A DNA stretch of 64,000 nt, taken from the NCBI GenBank assembly GCA_022828595.1, contig JAKGHH010000002.1, positions 46,139,897-46,203,896 of the forward strand, read 5' to 3'. The DNA comes from Nelumbo lutea. Lineage: Eukaryota; Streptophyta; Magnoliopsida; Proteales; Nelumbonaceae. Shown piece after piece: positions 34,748 to 46,439 of this stretch. Both the position numbers and the translations under genes were made by a program. The notes under the pieces were generated by a model. That model was not told where the DNA came from. It ran no database searches and saw nothing but the letters and a program-made list of their open reading frames with translations. Numbering within the stretch: the stretch's first letter is position 1; every line of letters begins with the position of its first letter.

Positions 34748-35398
34748 TGATGTAAGCGCATTCGGCTGGCCTGTACAGGGCTCACGCATGTGGACTAGAG
34801 GGCGCCAGTATAGGCTCACCATTAGGACGCTCGGGGTTACCCGATGTGGATCAGGCGGATTTAATCACAGGGCGTCGGCTCTAGTAGAACATCTTTCCAG
34901 GCCCTCGTATAGCTCGCATCTAGACCATCCAAGCCCAACTACCCCTTGGCAACTCCGACTATAAATACAAGGCACCCCCCACACGGTAAAGGATTTGGAA
35001 CTTCAGTAATCTCTAGTGCTCTCTCTTCTAAGGACTTAGTGCTACCTGAGACCTCGTCTGGACCCCTTGGCTCTAGACTTACTGCTTATCTTGTGCACAT
35101 ACTAACTTGACCGTCAGAGTCCTTGCGTCGGGTTCCCACCCGAGGCCTCTGACGCCTTCTTCCTTGTAGAGCCACTATTGAGAGCTCCTCCAGACCCCCT
35201 GCACGCGCAAGTGAGCAGCCATATCTTGTCTCTCCTTGAACACCCTTCTCAGTATTAGCCCTTGGCCTCTACAGTACTAGAAGGAGCAATCCACCTCAGC
35301 ATTAGATCATCTCCTCCAAACCCTTAAGGCCTTCAGCCTTCCTTCAAAGCTTGGGAGCAAATTTATTTTGTTGTCCTCGGCCAATCCGAGCATCAACA
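34748..35398 (+). repeat. 5' LTR of Tat-1
   Basis: It starts TGATGTAAGCGC and ends GAGCATCAACA (651 bp). A TATAAATA box is at 34960-34967. Confidence 0.9.
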
Positions 35399-35400
35399 AT

Positions 35401-35418
35401 TGGCGTTGTCTGTGGGAT
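35401..35418 (+). promoter_or_regulatory. Primer-binding site of Tat-1
   Basis: TGGCGTTGTCTGTGGGAT lies two bases after the LTR end, in the same place as in Tat-2 and the third Gypsy. Confidence 0.75.
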
Positions 35419-35476
35419 ACGTCGCTAAGACACTCCAATCTAACTTAAACTTTGAAACTCCTGAGCATTGATCACC

Positions 35477-37250
35477 ATGGTACGAAGACCCAGAAACCTC
35501 CAAAACTTGGTCACAAATAAACAGTTTTAGGCAGTCCTCGACTGTCTAGAATACCTCATGCAACGTGTGGAACAAGCTTGCCCCAGGAAAGAGGTCCCTC
35601 TTGAGGCGACCACCCCGCTAGGGCGTCAGATCACCAAGGCCGATGTGAGCATGTTGAGCCCCCAGGGCCTAGCCGACCCCTAACGGGCCGAGCCTGCCAA
35701 GTTCGGTAGTAGCTGACCCGTTAGTCCAACACAAAGAAACGAGAGACCTCCTAGCCGAAGGGGGGAAGAACCAGCGTGGTTTGAAGACAACTGCCAGCCT
35801 TCTGAGCAACACCACCACCGCAAGAGGAAGAACCCCTGGGACGAAGGCGGACACCTTAGCCTTCGTAGCACCCACTTAAGGGCCAAGGGCCAATGTCGTG
35901 CCTCTTCCGCACTTGTCTCGGACCTCCATGACGTTCTGAACGACCGCCACGCTAGACTGGAGGCGCATAATCCTGCCTCAGAGCATTCCGAAGTTCGTGC
36001 CGACTCTCATCATGCCCGTGAAGACAAAGATGGGTGGCAAGCCCCATCTGCCCTCGGATTACCGAACAGCAAGCCGATCTCGGGGTCATCAAGGATGGGC
36101 TCCACCATGTCCGAGAGAGCCGAGTTGATGCCTTGGCCGATCAAAGCAATCCAATAGGGAGAATGGATGCCTTCACCCCGGACATCATCTCCGAGCCCCT
36201 TCCCTAGCACTTTAAAGCTTCCACATTGGAGATGTACGATGGTAACTCAGACTCAAACGACCACCTGGAAAGTTTTACAGCGCTCATGATACTTTATGGG
36301 TATTTTGACGCCTTGATGTGCTGGACTTTCTAGGCCACCTTTAGGGGGGCACCGTCGTGGGTTCTCCAGTCTCCCACCTCGGTCAATCAGCCCGTGGGAG
36401 CAATTTGTCCAACCTATTCCTTGCTCGATTCATCAGCAGTAGATGATGCCAGAAAAGTGTAGTCTCGCTAATGTCTATCAAACCGAAGTGGGGTGAGAGT
36501 CTGTGATCCTACACCGACTGCTTCAAGAAAGAAGAGATTGATGTTCGAGACCTTGACCCTATGGTCTCCATGCATGCCGCCATCAACGGGCTCCTCCCCA
36601 GCTTGGCCCTCAAGTGTTCGGTTGCTAAGACCCTACCTAAGATGAAGCTAGAGTTCCCCAAGAAGGCCCAGAAGTACATTGCGGCCAAAGAGGCTTCGGC
36701 TAGGGATAACCAGGAGAGGGAAGCTGAGCACCACAACCGGGCCCTCGAGAAGAAGAAGAGGAAGAGCGGGGACCACCAACACCACAATAGCAACAACAGC
36801 AAGGACAACAAGAAGCCACCATCCTCAGCCCTAGCCTATAGTTCACACACGCCACTCAACTCCACCAGGACCCAGATCTTGATGCAGGTCGCGGAGGAGA
36901 AATTCATGAAGTGGCCTAAGAAGATGAAGAGGAACCCCAAGAGGGGGAACACAAAGAAGTACTGCAAGTACCACCACGGCACTAGCCACGACACGAAGGA
37001 CTTCTATGATTTGAAGAACAAGGTAGAGTCCCTCATCCGCCGTGGGCACCTCAAGCAGTACATCGAAGGTGAGGCTAGCACCTCGTCCTCCCAGCAGCAG
37101 CAGCACCACCACCACCACCAGAAGATAGCTAGAGTCATCGACGTCATCACCAGGGGCACGACCTCGAGTGGGGGCTCGGCTTCGGCCCGCAAGGCCTACG
37201 CCAGGCAGCTAAACATCCAAGGGTTTGCCCCCAAGAAGTCGAAGCAGTAG
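35477..37250 (+). pseudogene. Tat-1 gag
   Basis: Gag builds the capsid-like particle and binds the element RNA. Starting at ATG 35477 (MVRRPRNLQNL), the first half has stops and frameshifts. The frame at 36561-37250 is open for 229 codons. It contains the tail of the gag domain, a Lys/Glu/Arg-rich stretch, and a zinc-binding motif KYCKYHHGTSHDTKDFYDLK (about 36958-37017) of the CxxH type that Tat gag has instead of CCHC. Short Ser, Gln and His homopolymers (37080-37120) follow it. Position and motifs match the Tat-2 remnant. Confidence 0.8.
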
Positions 37251-37700
37251 GAGATCCTCTCCTTTACGGATGAGGACTTGAAGGGGTCACAGTCCCCCAT
37301 GATGATGAGTTGGTGATCATGGCCATCATCGCAAATTCCATAGTCAAGAGGATTAACGTTGACAGTGGCTCCTCGGCCGACATCCTCTTCTACGAAGCCT
37401 TCTAGAAGATGAAGATAGAGCCTAAGCACCTCCAGCCAGCCGATGTACCACTAGTCGGCTTCTCCTGTAACGTGGTCAGACCGGAGGGAAAAATTACCCT
37501 ACCTATCTCGGTAGGGACCGAGCCTCGGCAGGTGACGAGGATGAATGAGTTCCTGGTCATGAAGATCAACTTGCCCTACAATGCAATCATGGGGAGGCCA
37601 ACCCTTCACGTGCTTAGGGCATCCATCTCCTCGTACCACCTCGCCCTCAAGTTCCTCACCGAGCACGGCGTCGGAGTTGTTCATGGGGACTAGCAAGCAG
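37251..37700 (+). pseudogene. Tat-1 aspartic protease
   Basis: The active site reads [12 protein letters not shown] (about 37357-37392), followed in another frame (37409-37693) by GRPTLHVLRASISSYHLALK, the conserved C-terminal part of Gypsy retropepsins. A frame change and a TAG after the active site separate the halves. It would process the Gag-Pol precursor. Confidence 0.8.
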
Positions 37701-37899
37701 CCCGCTAATGCTATGTGGCAGCACTAAAGGGCAAGAACAAGGAAGCCTTGTCTCCAGAGGGCTTCGACCTCAGGGAGGAACCAATGAGCTGAGGCCAACC
37801 ATCCGAGGACCTCACTTCAGTTACCCTAGACGAGGCCGAGCCCGAGAAAATAGTCCATGTAGGGTCCAACCTTCCCCCAGAGAACTTATCCGAACTAGC

Positions 37900-39120
37900 T
37901 GAGCGTGGACCCAAGCGATGGAAGGCCATAGGAGAGGAAGTTGGCAAGCTACTTGACGTTGGCTTCGTCTAAGAGGTATACTACCCTAACTGGTTGTCAA
38001 ACGTTGTTTTTGTAAAGAAAGCTAATGGGAAGTAGCAGATCTGTATTGATTTCACAGACCTTAACCGAGCCTACCCTAAGGACAGTTTTCCTTTGCCGAG
38101 GATAGACCACCTCATCAACACCACCACAGGGTACGAACTACTTAGTTTTATGAATGCCTTCTCCGGATACAATCAGATAAAGATGCACCCCGAGGACGAG
38201 GAGAAGACATTGTTCATCACTGAGCACGACACTTACTGCTACAAAGTGATGCCCTTCGGTCTTAAAAATGTCGGAGCCACCAACCAACGCCTCGTCAACA
38301 AGGTGTTTAAGAAACAAATGGGGAGGAACGTTGAAGCCTACGTGGATGATATGGTGGTGAAGAGCCTGAAAGCTGAAGCACACACCTCGGACCTGGCTGA
38401 GACCTTCGACACCTTGTGAAGGTTCAACATGAAACTCAACCCCAGCAAGTGTGCCTTCAGCATCACCTTGGGCAAGTTTTTGGGCTTCATTGTCACACAA
38501 AGAGGCATTAAGGCCAACCCTAACAAAATACAGGCCATACTGGACATGGCACCCCCTCGATCGGTGAAGGAGACTCAAAGGCTCAATAGCCGGATAGCAG
38601 CCCTCAATCGCTTCATGTCAAAGTTAGCCAACCACTATCTACCCTTCTTCCATGCCATCAAGAAACTAAAAGACTTCTAGTGGATGAAGGAATGTCAACA
38701 TGCTTTCAACGAACTCAAGGCATACCTTGCCTCGCCTCCCTTCCTTGCTCAGCTAGTTCTAAGAGAAACCCTGTATCAATACCTGTTGGCTGGGGACGAG
38801 GCAGTTAGCTCAATTCTAATAAAAGAGGATGGAACACAGAAGCCAATATACTACATCAGTAAGATCCTCTATGACATCGAAACCAGGTATCCTGAGGTGG
38901 AGAAACGGGTATTCACCCTCATGGTTTTGGCTAGAAAGCTCGGGCCGTATTTTCAAGCTCACACTATAATGGTCCTGACGAACCAGCCCCTTAGGGCTAT
39001 CCTCACCAAACCAAAGACCTCGGGGCGTTTGACCAAGTGGGCCATCGAGCTTTCTGAACTTGACATACAATACCAGCGAGGCCTACAATCAAAGCACAAG
39101 CCCCAGCAGGATTTGTAGCA
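37900..39120 (+). pseudogene. Tat-1 reverse transcriptase and first RNase H
   Basis: RT fingers and palm are well kept: NWLSNVVFVKKANGK, ICIDFTDLNRAYPKDSFPLP, VMPFGLKNVGAT and the catalytic AYVDDMVVKSL (about 38337-38370). RNase H follows with PIYYISKIL, then ETRYPEVEKRVFTLM. Interruptions are few: TAG at 38033-38035 replacing the Trp after ANGK, TGA at 38417-38419, and TAG before WMKECQHAF. Tat-2 has a stop at the first two of these positions as well. The rest is continuous over about 400 codons. Confidence 0.88.
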
Positions 39121-39189
39121 GAGTGCACCTTCAGCCAAGCCCTCCGCCGAGCCCCTAAAGATGCAAAAGGAAACCTCCCGGCCAAGGAG

Positions 39190-39560
39190 GCTCACCCCAA
39201 ATAGAAACTCTTTGTTGATGGTTCATCCAATGCCAAAGGAAGCGGAGCGGGCCTTATCCTCCTCACCCCAAATCATGCAGTCATAGAGTATGCGCTAAGG
39301 TTTGACTTCCAGGCATCTAACAAGGAAATCGAGTATGATGCCTTCCTCGTTGGATTGTAGCTTGCCTGGGACCTCGACTCCCTACACGTCGAAGCCTTCA
39401 GCGACTCACAATTGGTGGTGAATTTAGTCAATGGTGAGTACGAGGCCAAAGTGCAAAGCATGTCCAAGTACCTCGCCAAAATTCAAGAGCTAGCCTGTCA
39501 CTTCCAGCGCTTCTCCCTACAGCAAGTCCCGTAGGCTGAGAACGCAAGAGCCAACGCCCT
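39190..39560 (+). pseudogene. Tat-1 second (archaeal-type) RNase H
   Basis: KLFVDGSSNAKGSGAGLIL opens the domain, with EYDAFLVGL, FSDSQLVVNLVNGEY and ENARANALSKLAS later. The Asp/Glu/Asp metal-binding pattern is largely visible. This extra RNase H after the first is diagnostic for Tat-lineage Gypsy elements. Two stops are present (after LVGL, and at QQVP|AEN). Confidence 0.85.
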
Positions 39561-39569
39561 TTCTAAGTT

Positions 39570-40910
39570 GGCAAGCACCTCGGAAGCAACCCTTGGCCGC
39601 ACTTTCCGCATGGAGAAGCTACCTCGGCCCTCTATAGAAGAAGCCCAAGTACTCCCACTGGAGGCTGAACCATCATGGATGGACCCCACCATCAACTTCC
39701 TACTGACAGAGCGACTACCCGACGATAGGAATGAAGCCAGGCGACTCCGATGTTAGGCAGCCCACTACACCTTGCAATAAGGAAAGTTTTACAGAATGTT
39801 ATTCAACTTGCCTTACTTCCGATGCCTCCGCCAGGAGGTAGGCGATTATGTGTTCTGATAAATTCATGAAGCCATCTGCGGTAACCACCTCGGCAGTCGA
39901 GCCCTAACTTAGAAAGCACTAAAGCAAGGGTATTTTTGGTCGATGCTTCAAAAGGACGCAGCCGAGCTGGTACAGAGATGCGATAAATTCCAAAGACATG
40001 CCACCTTATGCCATCGGCTGGCTACAACACTCTCGGCCCTTAACAGCTTATGGCCCTTCACCAAGTGGGGCATGGACCTCCTTGGCCCCTTCCCTCAAGC
40101 AACGAAGGGCGGGAAATACCTCATTGTTGCTGTTGACTACTTCACCAAGTGGGTCGAAGTCGAACCCCTAGCCACCATAACACTCGGGCAATTCAAAGCT
40201 TCTTTTGGAAGAACATTATTTGCTGCTTTGACCTCCCCCACATGCTGGTCACTGACAACGGGAAGCAATTTGACGATGCCAAGTTCTGGGAGTGGTGCGC
40301 CTCCCTTGACATCAAGTTGGAGTACACCTCGATAGGCTATCCCCAGACAAATGGCCTACCCAAGGTCACCAATAGAACCATCTTTGGATGGACTGAAGAC
40401 CAAATTAGACCGAGCCAAAGGCTTATGGGCTGATGAGCTGAGAAATGTTCTCAGGGCATACCGAATCGCACCTCAGACGGCCACGGGAAAGACCTCGTTT
40501 GGCTTGACCTATAGTACAAAAGCAGTTCTCCCATCAAAGATCGGACAGCTGACGCTCTGAATCGAAGTGTATAGTGAAGCCGAGAACAGTAAAGCACTGA
40601 GGGAAAGCTTAGATCTACTGGAAGAAGCCCGGGAGCAGGCACAAATCCGGGTGGCCGCCTACCAGCAACGAGTGGCCCGCTACTACAACTTGAAGGTGAA
40701 AGAAAGACACTATCGAGAGGGGGACCTCGTCCTCAAGAAGGTCATGGTCCCCGAACCCGGAGTAGGAAAGTTGGGCTCCATCTAGAAGGGCTCTACAAGG
40801 TCAAGCAAGTCCTCAACCTTGGCACCTTCCGTCTGGAACACTTAGATGGAAGACCCGTCCCTCGGACATGTAACTCGGAGAACCTCCATATGTATTACCA
40901 GTAAATGTAA
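39570..40910 (+). pseudogene. Tat-1 integrase
   Basis: The zinc finger region has HEAICGNHLG and CDKFQRHA (second Cys replaced by Phe). The catalytic core has WGMDLLGPFP (first Asp) and VTDNGKQFDDAKFWEWC (second Asp). The third residue, Glu in most relatives, is Lys here (AAG 40362-40364, in GLPKVTNRTI). The C-terminal part ERHYREGDLVLKKVMVPEPG is clear to 40785. There are frameshifts near 40190 and 40380. Integrase would insert the cDNA; the Lys makes catalysis unlikely. Confidence 0.82.
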
Positions 40911-41269
40911 ATTTTGATGGACAAATGATGAATGAATAATGCAAAGTTCCTCTTTGATTCAATATTTAGCATGTGTTCTCACTAAGTCCATAGGACCCCT
41001 CGGCTTCATGACTGGCCAAAGTGCGCAGCCTCCCCCAAGGACCATACGCTCATGCCGGACCATCTCCAGGGCACATGGCCAGTGGTGAACACCCCAACGT
41101 AACACCTCTCCAAACGGAAATACACCAGGACTGTCGAGGCCTCACATGCCTCACTACCCGCCTCGGTGGAGGATGGCCTCTTGGTCTTATACACTTAGCG
41201 CGATTAAGTAAAAGCGACAACCCCGACTAACTCGGCGGTTCGCCTTGGACTGAGACCCGACCTCCTTGG

Positions 41270-41520
41270 AGTGTTACCTCAGCCTCGCCGAAGTAACCAA
41301 TTTGGAGGAAGGGAGCCAGGTGAGCTACACCTCGCCCTCCCCCACACTTTGATAGGCCACCTCGGGCTTGCCTAAAAAAACACTTGGGAGGAAGGGAGCG
41401 AGGCGAACCACACCTCTGCCTCGTCCTCTCCCCAAAACTTCAATAGGCCACCTCATCCTTGCCTAAGTAAACACTTGGAAGGAATTAGGCCAGGTGAGCC
41501 GCACTTTGGTTGCACAGCTC
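41270..41520 (+). repeat. Tandem repeats between integrase and antisense gene (Tat-1)
   Basis: About three imperfect 85-90-bp units, each with TAGGCCACCTC, TTGCCTAA, ACTTGG and GGAAGGGAGC runs. The array is parallel to 18590-18800 in Tat-2. Confidence 0.65.
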
Positions 41521-41742
41521 CACCTTGGCCTCTCCCTCCTAGCTATCTAAGGCGAGCATATAGAAACAAGTACGAGCTATTTTTTGTGCCTTGTGATCTT
41601 TTCGAGGGACCCCTCGACAATGAAAAAAAGGGAGAGAAGAGAAGGAAAGAACACACTGTACAAAAAACACTTGGATTTTTCATTCATCTCGTATAAAGCA
41701 TTTACAAAAAAATTATGGTCCTAGCGGCCAAGCACACTTACA

Positions 41743-44082
41743 TCAATAAGAAAAGCAAAAACAAACAGAAAGACAGAAAACAAGAAGAAGAACCCCACTA
41801 AGCTTCGCCGCTAACCGGGGGAGGGCAGAGTCCTCAGCACCATCAGCAGCCCAGTTGAGGACCTTGATAGTCTCTTCAGGGGAGTCTAGAATCACCTTTA
41901 GCCCATCAACATCAAAGTCGGGCATCACTTGTAGGACGGCCTTCTTATTGTCCTCGATTCCGTCCAAGTACATCGCAAATGCATAGTCCATGAGGGCTCG
42001 CTGATACTCGAGCGACTGCTTGAAGGACTCTACAGCCATAGTCGCTTGCTTCTCGGCCTTGACTGCCTGCTTCTCAGCCTTGGTTGCCCGCAGCTAAGCC
42101 TCCATGACAATGCTGCTGAGGTGAGCCATGTCCTCCTCGAACTTCTTCAACGCCTCTTACACCTGGTCAAGGTGAGCTTTTGTGGTCTTCAAGTCATCCT
42201 CTAGAGTCTTCAGAAGTTGTTGCTCGTCCCTATGGACTGCCCTGAACTTGTCCGGCTTGCTCTTGGCCATGGCAACCACTACCTGGAGCTTCTCATTGAT
42301 CTTTTTGAGCCTATCCAAGCGCTTCAGGGTGAGGCCCATCCAATCTCCTAGACCGAGAAGTGGTAGCAGACCTACATCAGGTATCACCAATAAGAGTCTC
42401 AACAATGAGAAAAGGAGAATTGTGGAGGAAAAGACGAAGTATGAGGACAAAGTTCACCTTAGCCAAGTGATAGAGACCCTCGTCGCGGATGGTCTGGGGG
42501 TCACTCTACATCATCTCGAAAAGATCCCTTGGAGGGATCGCTCCGCTCACTAAGGCCTTGTCGACCCCTACTCAATGATGAAATCCCCCTCGTGGATCTT
42601 CCACCGAGGGCGAAAGATCTTGGTGAGCTGCTCGACCCTCGACTGGCTATTGTACAGAAGCGGGGGCAGACGAAGGCCCCTCCAGATACCCCTTGGTGGG
42701 AGGTTTTTTTATTGTGGTGCCCCAGCAAGACACTCCTTGTGGGTCACCTTCTTCGGCGGCTTGCTCTCTGGGGGCCTCCTAGGCGGGCCTCTTCCTACCC
42801 GCCTTGGCCACCTCGACGGGCCTCTTTTCACCTCGGCCGGCTTCTTGCATCCCTCGGCCGATGGGGACTTGTTGTGGGTCAGCCCCTCTGATGGGGGCAA
42901 GCACCCACTCATCCCACGTGAGCACCCCCTCGACAAGCCTCTTTGGCATCTACCCTCCTGGCTTCTTGTTTGCCTAGGCCTTCTATTTGGCACAGGCACT
43001 CTCCAGCAACAACTTCCTTGCATCCATCGACACCTCTACAAATGAAAGAAGACAAGTCAGTATCATCAGACAAGGACGAAGGGGACGTGTTGAAAGACTA
43101 CGATACCTCTCCTACCAATGGGGGCAAGGCTGAGCCCCACGAACACCAAAGGGACCTCCACCACCACCAAAGGCTTGGCCTTGATTGTCCCCAACACGAG
43201 TAGGTGAGCTACTACAGCGGCCTCCTCATCCCAAAGCAAAGGGGGACACCTCTCGACTATCATGCAAGCCTCTCCCCACCTTGACCTGAATGACCAACCT
43301 TTAGGATGAGTGATGTAAAAGAATTTACCCTTCCAGTTGTAAACGGGCATGGGGTTATCAACGGGTCTCCCCCTCTGTGGCTGAAGATAATACATGTTGG
43401 CCTCGGAGGAGTGCTTCCTCGACACAAACATGGCTCGGAATAGCTTCGGGGTCAACTCTACATCCCGAAGCCGAGCCCACACCAACATAGCTACTAGGGT
43501 CCTAATGGCATTGGGGATGAGCTGGCTAATCGTGAACCTGTACCACTACAACAACTCCGAGATTAAGGGATGAAGAGGGAACCTAAGGCCGAACTCTAGA
43601 AAGTGTTGGTAGACACAAACTTCCCCCTCTTCAGGGCTCCACGGCTGGTCACTGACATTGGGAACCCTAAGTTTGTAGGACCGAAGTATATGAAACCTCC
43701 TAGCTAAGGCCTTCACTTGGTCCACATCCAGATTGCTATCGAACTCCAAGCGTGGCAGGTCAGCTATGGCCACCCCTCGGGCAGTGCTTTCGGCCATCGT
43801 CCTCGAAATGGGCTCTGGGGTCCACTCCCCCTTGGCTTGGGGGGACCCCTCGGGCTCCTTCGGCGTCACATACGTGGCACTCTCATAGGGAGGGCCATTG
43901 CCTCGACAACCGCCTTCGGCACCCCCAGAGGCTACCCTCTCCTTTAGTACCATCACCTCTTGTTGAGGGTGGATGATGCCTAGCGGACCTAAGGAAGAGA
44001 GGCGGGAAGGAGTCTGAGGAGAGCTCCTTTCTAAACTAGTTGGAAGCTCATAGCACTTAGGGCCAGAGTCGGAATGAGACAT
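41743..44082 (-). pseudogene. Antisense gene of Tat-1 (gypsy-type transposon protein)
   Basis: The gene starts at ATG 44082 (MSHSDSGPKCYELPTSLERS). Residues from about 110 on (FHILRSYKLRVPN, then EVCVYQHFLEFGLRFPLHPL, LVWARLRDVELTPKLFRAMF and SFRSRWGEACM) match the plant domain called 'putative gypsy type transposon'. One TAG (43546-43548) interrupts it. A Pro/Arg-rich stretch and a coiled-coil-like, Lys/Glu-rich C-terminus follow (42157-42450, then 41743-42039). Predicted GT-AG introns: 42372-42457 and about 43043-43106, matching introns in Tat-2. Such antisense genes are known in Tat elements; their role is unknown. Confidence 0.75.
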
Positions 44083-44773
44083 GGTTCGAGGTATTACCTA
44101 AAGACGAAGGTGAAAAGGAGGAAGATGAAGTGTGTTGGCCGAAGGTTTGGGAGTAGTGTTCACTTAACATCAAGAGCGCCTAGAGACAAATGACGAAGAA
44201 AAATCGCGGCTAAGGCCCCTATTTGTAGAAGAATGAATGACCCAGATCCCACCGGATCCAACGACCATGAGCCCTCCACCTTCGCTACCCATCCGTGGTG
44301 TGACACTCGGCACTTATCCTCAGAGAGATGAAATGACGCCGAGCAAACCGACAGGCCCATTCACTGCAACCCACCGGTTCAGGCGCACAGACTCGGCGAA
44401 TGTGTAGACCAGTTCCCCTGGAGCGCTTGCTCCCCCTACGGAAGGTTCTCCTTGCGCCAGACCCATGTTGGGCATGACCCCAGCGTGTCAGTCCACGAAT
44501 CCTATGTCGCGAATGGCCCCAAACCGTCGCCGCGTGAGTACAAGGCATAGGCTCAACTCTATCGGGCCCCCTCCACCTCGGGCTCCCCAGCCGATGCCGA
44601 GGCATCCGCAGCTTCACCCTTCTTCCACGAACTAAGATCAGGTCGAAGCAGAAGCAAGACAAATGCGATTCCACTATAGGGTACTTTTCGCTAAATAAGC
44701 CCGATGGCACCTACCAATATCGACACTCCCATTGGCCGAAGTCGGAGCCCCTTCCGAACCCCACCTCGGCCTC

Positions 44774-44789
44774 GGGAGTGGGGGGCAAG
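44774..44789 (+). promoter_or_regulatory. Polypurine tract of Tat-1
   Basis: GGGAGTGGGGGGCAAG directly precedes the TG of the 3' LTR; it primes plus-strand DNA synthesis. Confidence 0.85.
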
Positions 44790-45459
44790 TGATGCAGGCA
44801 CATTCGGCTAGCCTGATAGGGCTGACACGTGTGGACTAGAGGGCGCCACCATAGGCTCGCCATGAGGACACTCGGGGTTACCTGATGCAAACCAGGCGGA
44901 CCCAATTGCAAGGCGCCGCATGACTTTGGCAGAACACCTTACCAGCCCCTCGTACGGCTCGCATCTGGACCATCCGAGCCTAACTACCCTTGGCAACTCT
45001 GACTATAAATGCAAGGCACCCCCCACAAGGTAAGGGATTCGAAACTTTTGTGATCTCTAGTGCTCTTTTCTCTAAGGACTTAACGCTATTTGAGACCTCG
45101 TCTGGACCCCCCGGCTCTAGACTTACTGCTTACCCTTGTGCACATGCTAACTTGACCATCAAAGTCCTTGCCTCAGGTTCCCACCTGAGGCATCTGATGC
45201 CTTCTTGCTTGTAGAGCCACTACCAAAAGCTCCTCTAGACCCCTCGCACATGCAAGTGAGCAGCCATATCTCGTCTCTCCTTGAACGCCCTTCTCAGTAC
45301 TAACTATCGGCCTCTACAGTATCCGAAGGAGCAATCCGCCTCGGTCTCCAGCCCTCAGCTTCGGCCCATCTCCTCCGGACCCTCAAAGCCTTTGGCATTC
45401 CTTTTCGAAGTTCAAGAGCAAATTTACTTTATTGCCCTCGACCAATCCGAACATTAATA
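44790..45459 (+). repeat. 3' LTR of Tat-1
   Basis: It starts TGATGCAGGCAC; the end reads GAACATTAATA, where the terminal CA has become TA. TATAAATG at 45004-45011 corresponds to the TATA box. Many base differences from the 5' LTR indicate an old insertion. Confidence 0.9.
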
Positions 45460-46358
45460 GGCTACATTTGACATTCTTATTTTAAGGATTTATCTCATTT
45501 TTGCAATTAAAATTCCTCTATGAATGCCAAATGCAAAAGGAGACAAGTCATTAAACTAATGAATGCCAAATGCATGAGTTTCAATTGATTGTTTTGAAAT
45601 GTCGATTAAGTAAAATGATTGAATTAAATTTACTTTATAGAATTATCATGTGCACGCTTATTAATATTTTTAAAGCACACTTGACACTTGTTCACATCAA
45701 CACTCATTTTCTCTCACCCGCTCACACACAAACACACATTGCGTCTCATTCTCAATCTTTCAAAATTTTGTGATTAAAAAATAATAATAAAATCAAATAT
45801 AGGGCTATTAACTCATCTACAACTAATTCGATTTCCTTTTTATTCTAAAATTGAATATAACAATTACTCCTTTATAAAATAAGGGCATCTTTATTCAAAT
45901 CATAGATAGCCAGATAGCCTTAAGGTTTTCATCTCTTCTTTTTTTTTTTTTCTGTTTTCTGTGAAAAACACAAAAGGGCTCGATTTGGAAATCTGAATCT
46001 TAGATGATGCTTTACAAAAAAACTTAAACGATAAGGTGGCATTCTAACATGGCTTTCCATGTCACTCTCTTTCATAAAAATTTTTCCACATTACCCCTGA
46101 AATAGAAATACTAAAATGACCCCTCTAATAGCCTGTGAGATTTTTAAATTCTACTTTCCATTGACAGAGCCACAGAGGAAAGAGGAGAGGAGATGCCTGC
46201 AATTCATTTTCAGCGGTCCATCCGAACTTTTCCCAGAGAAGTATGAGTTGATTAAAAGGGGCTGGGGAGAACTGATTTTGCTTTGGCAGTTAACTTTTCT
46301 CAGAGAAATATGAATTGATTAAAAGGGGTTGAGGAGAGCTGATTTTGCTTTGACAGTA
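45088..46358. repeat. Inverted duplication, arm 1
   Basis: This segment, the last ~370 bp of the 3' LTR plus ~900 bp of flank, is present in reverse orientation at 61331-62608. Both carry, for example, GAGTTTCAATTGATTG-type sequence and the 67-codon open frame at 45570-45773. Small indels sit in T-runs (about 45930-45960). Confidence 0.88.
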
Positions 46359-46439
46359 TTCAAAGAGGCTGCACTTGATTTGCATGAGGTATCAGGTGTC
46401 CCAATTTTAATGGAGGGCCAAATCCATTCTTACCAAGTA

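Larger units (their letters stand above)
34748..45459 (+). mobile_element. Structurally complete Tat-type Gypsy element (Tat-1)
   Basis: 10.7 kb with two related LTRs, PBS, gag, protease, RT, RNase H, a second RNase H, integrase, a tandem-repeat spacer, an antisense gene and a polypurine tract. A dual RNase H plus an antisense gene between integrase and the 3' LTR is characteristic of the Tat lineage. The flanks are GGCTG (34743-34747) and GGCTA (45460-45464), a 5-bp target duplication with one mismatch; the inverted copy near 62253 keeps GGCTG. Several stops show it is not autonomous now, but the architecture is complete. Confidence 0.92.

Noticed and set aside
36843..37192. Minus-strand frames opposite Tat-1 gag
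   Set aside because: They are shadows of the Gln/His/Ser-rich gag codons (Trp/Cys/Leu runs) and have no conserved counterpart.
38138..38578. 146-codon minus-strand frame opposite RT
   Set aside because: It lies fully antisense to conserved RT motifs, so it is a reading-frame shadow.
45570..45773. 67-codon open frame present in both arms of the inverted duplication
   Set aside because: It is shared because the DNA was duplicated; the differences between copies mostly change residues, and there is no recognisable domain.
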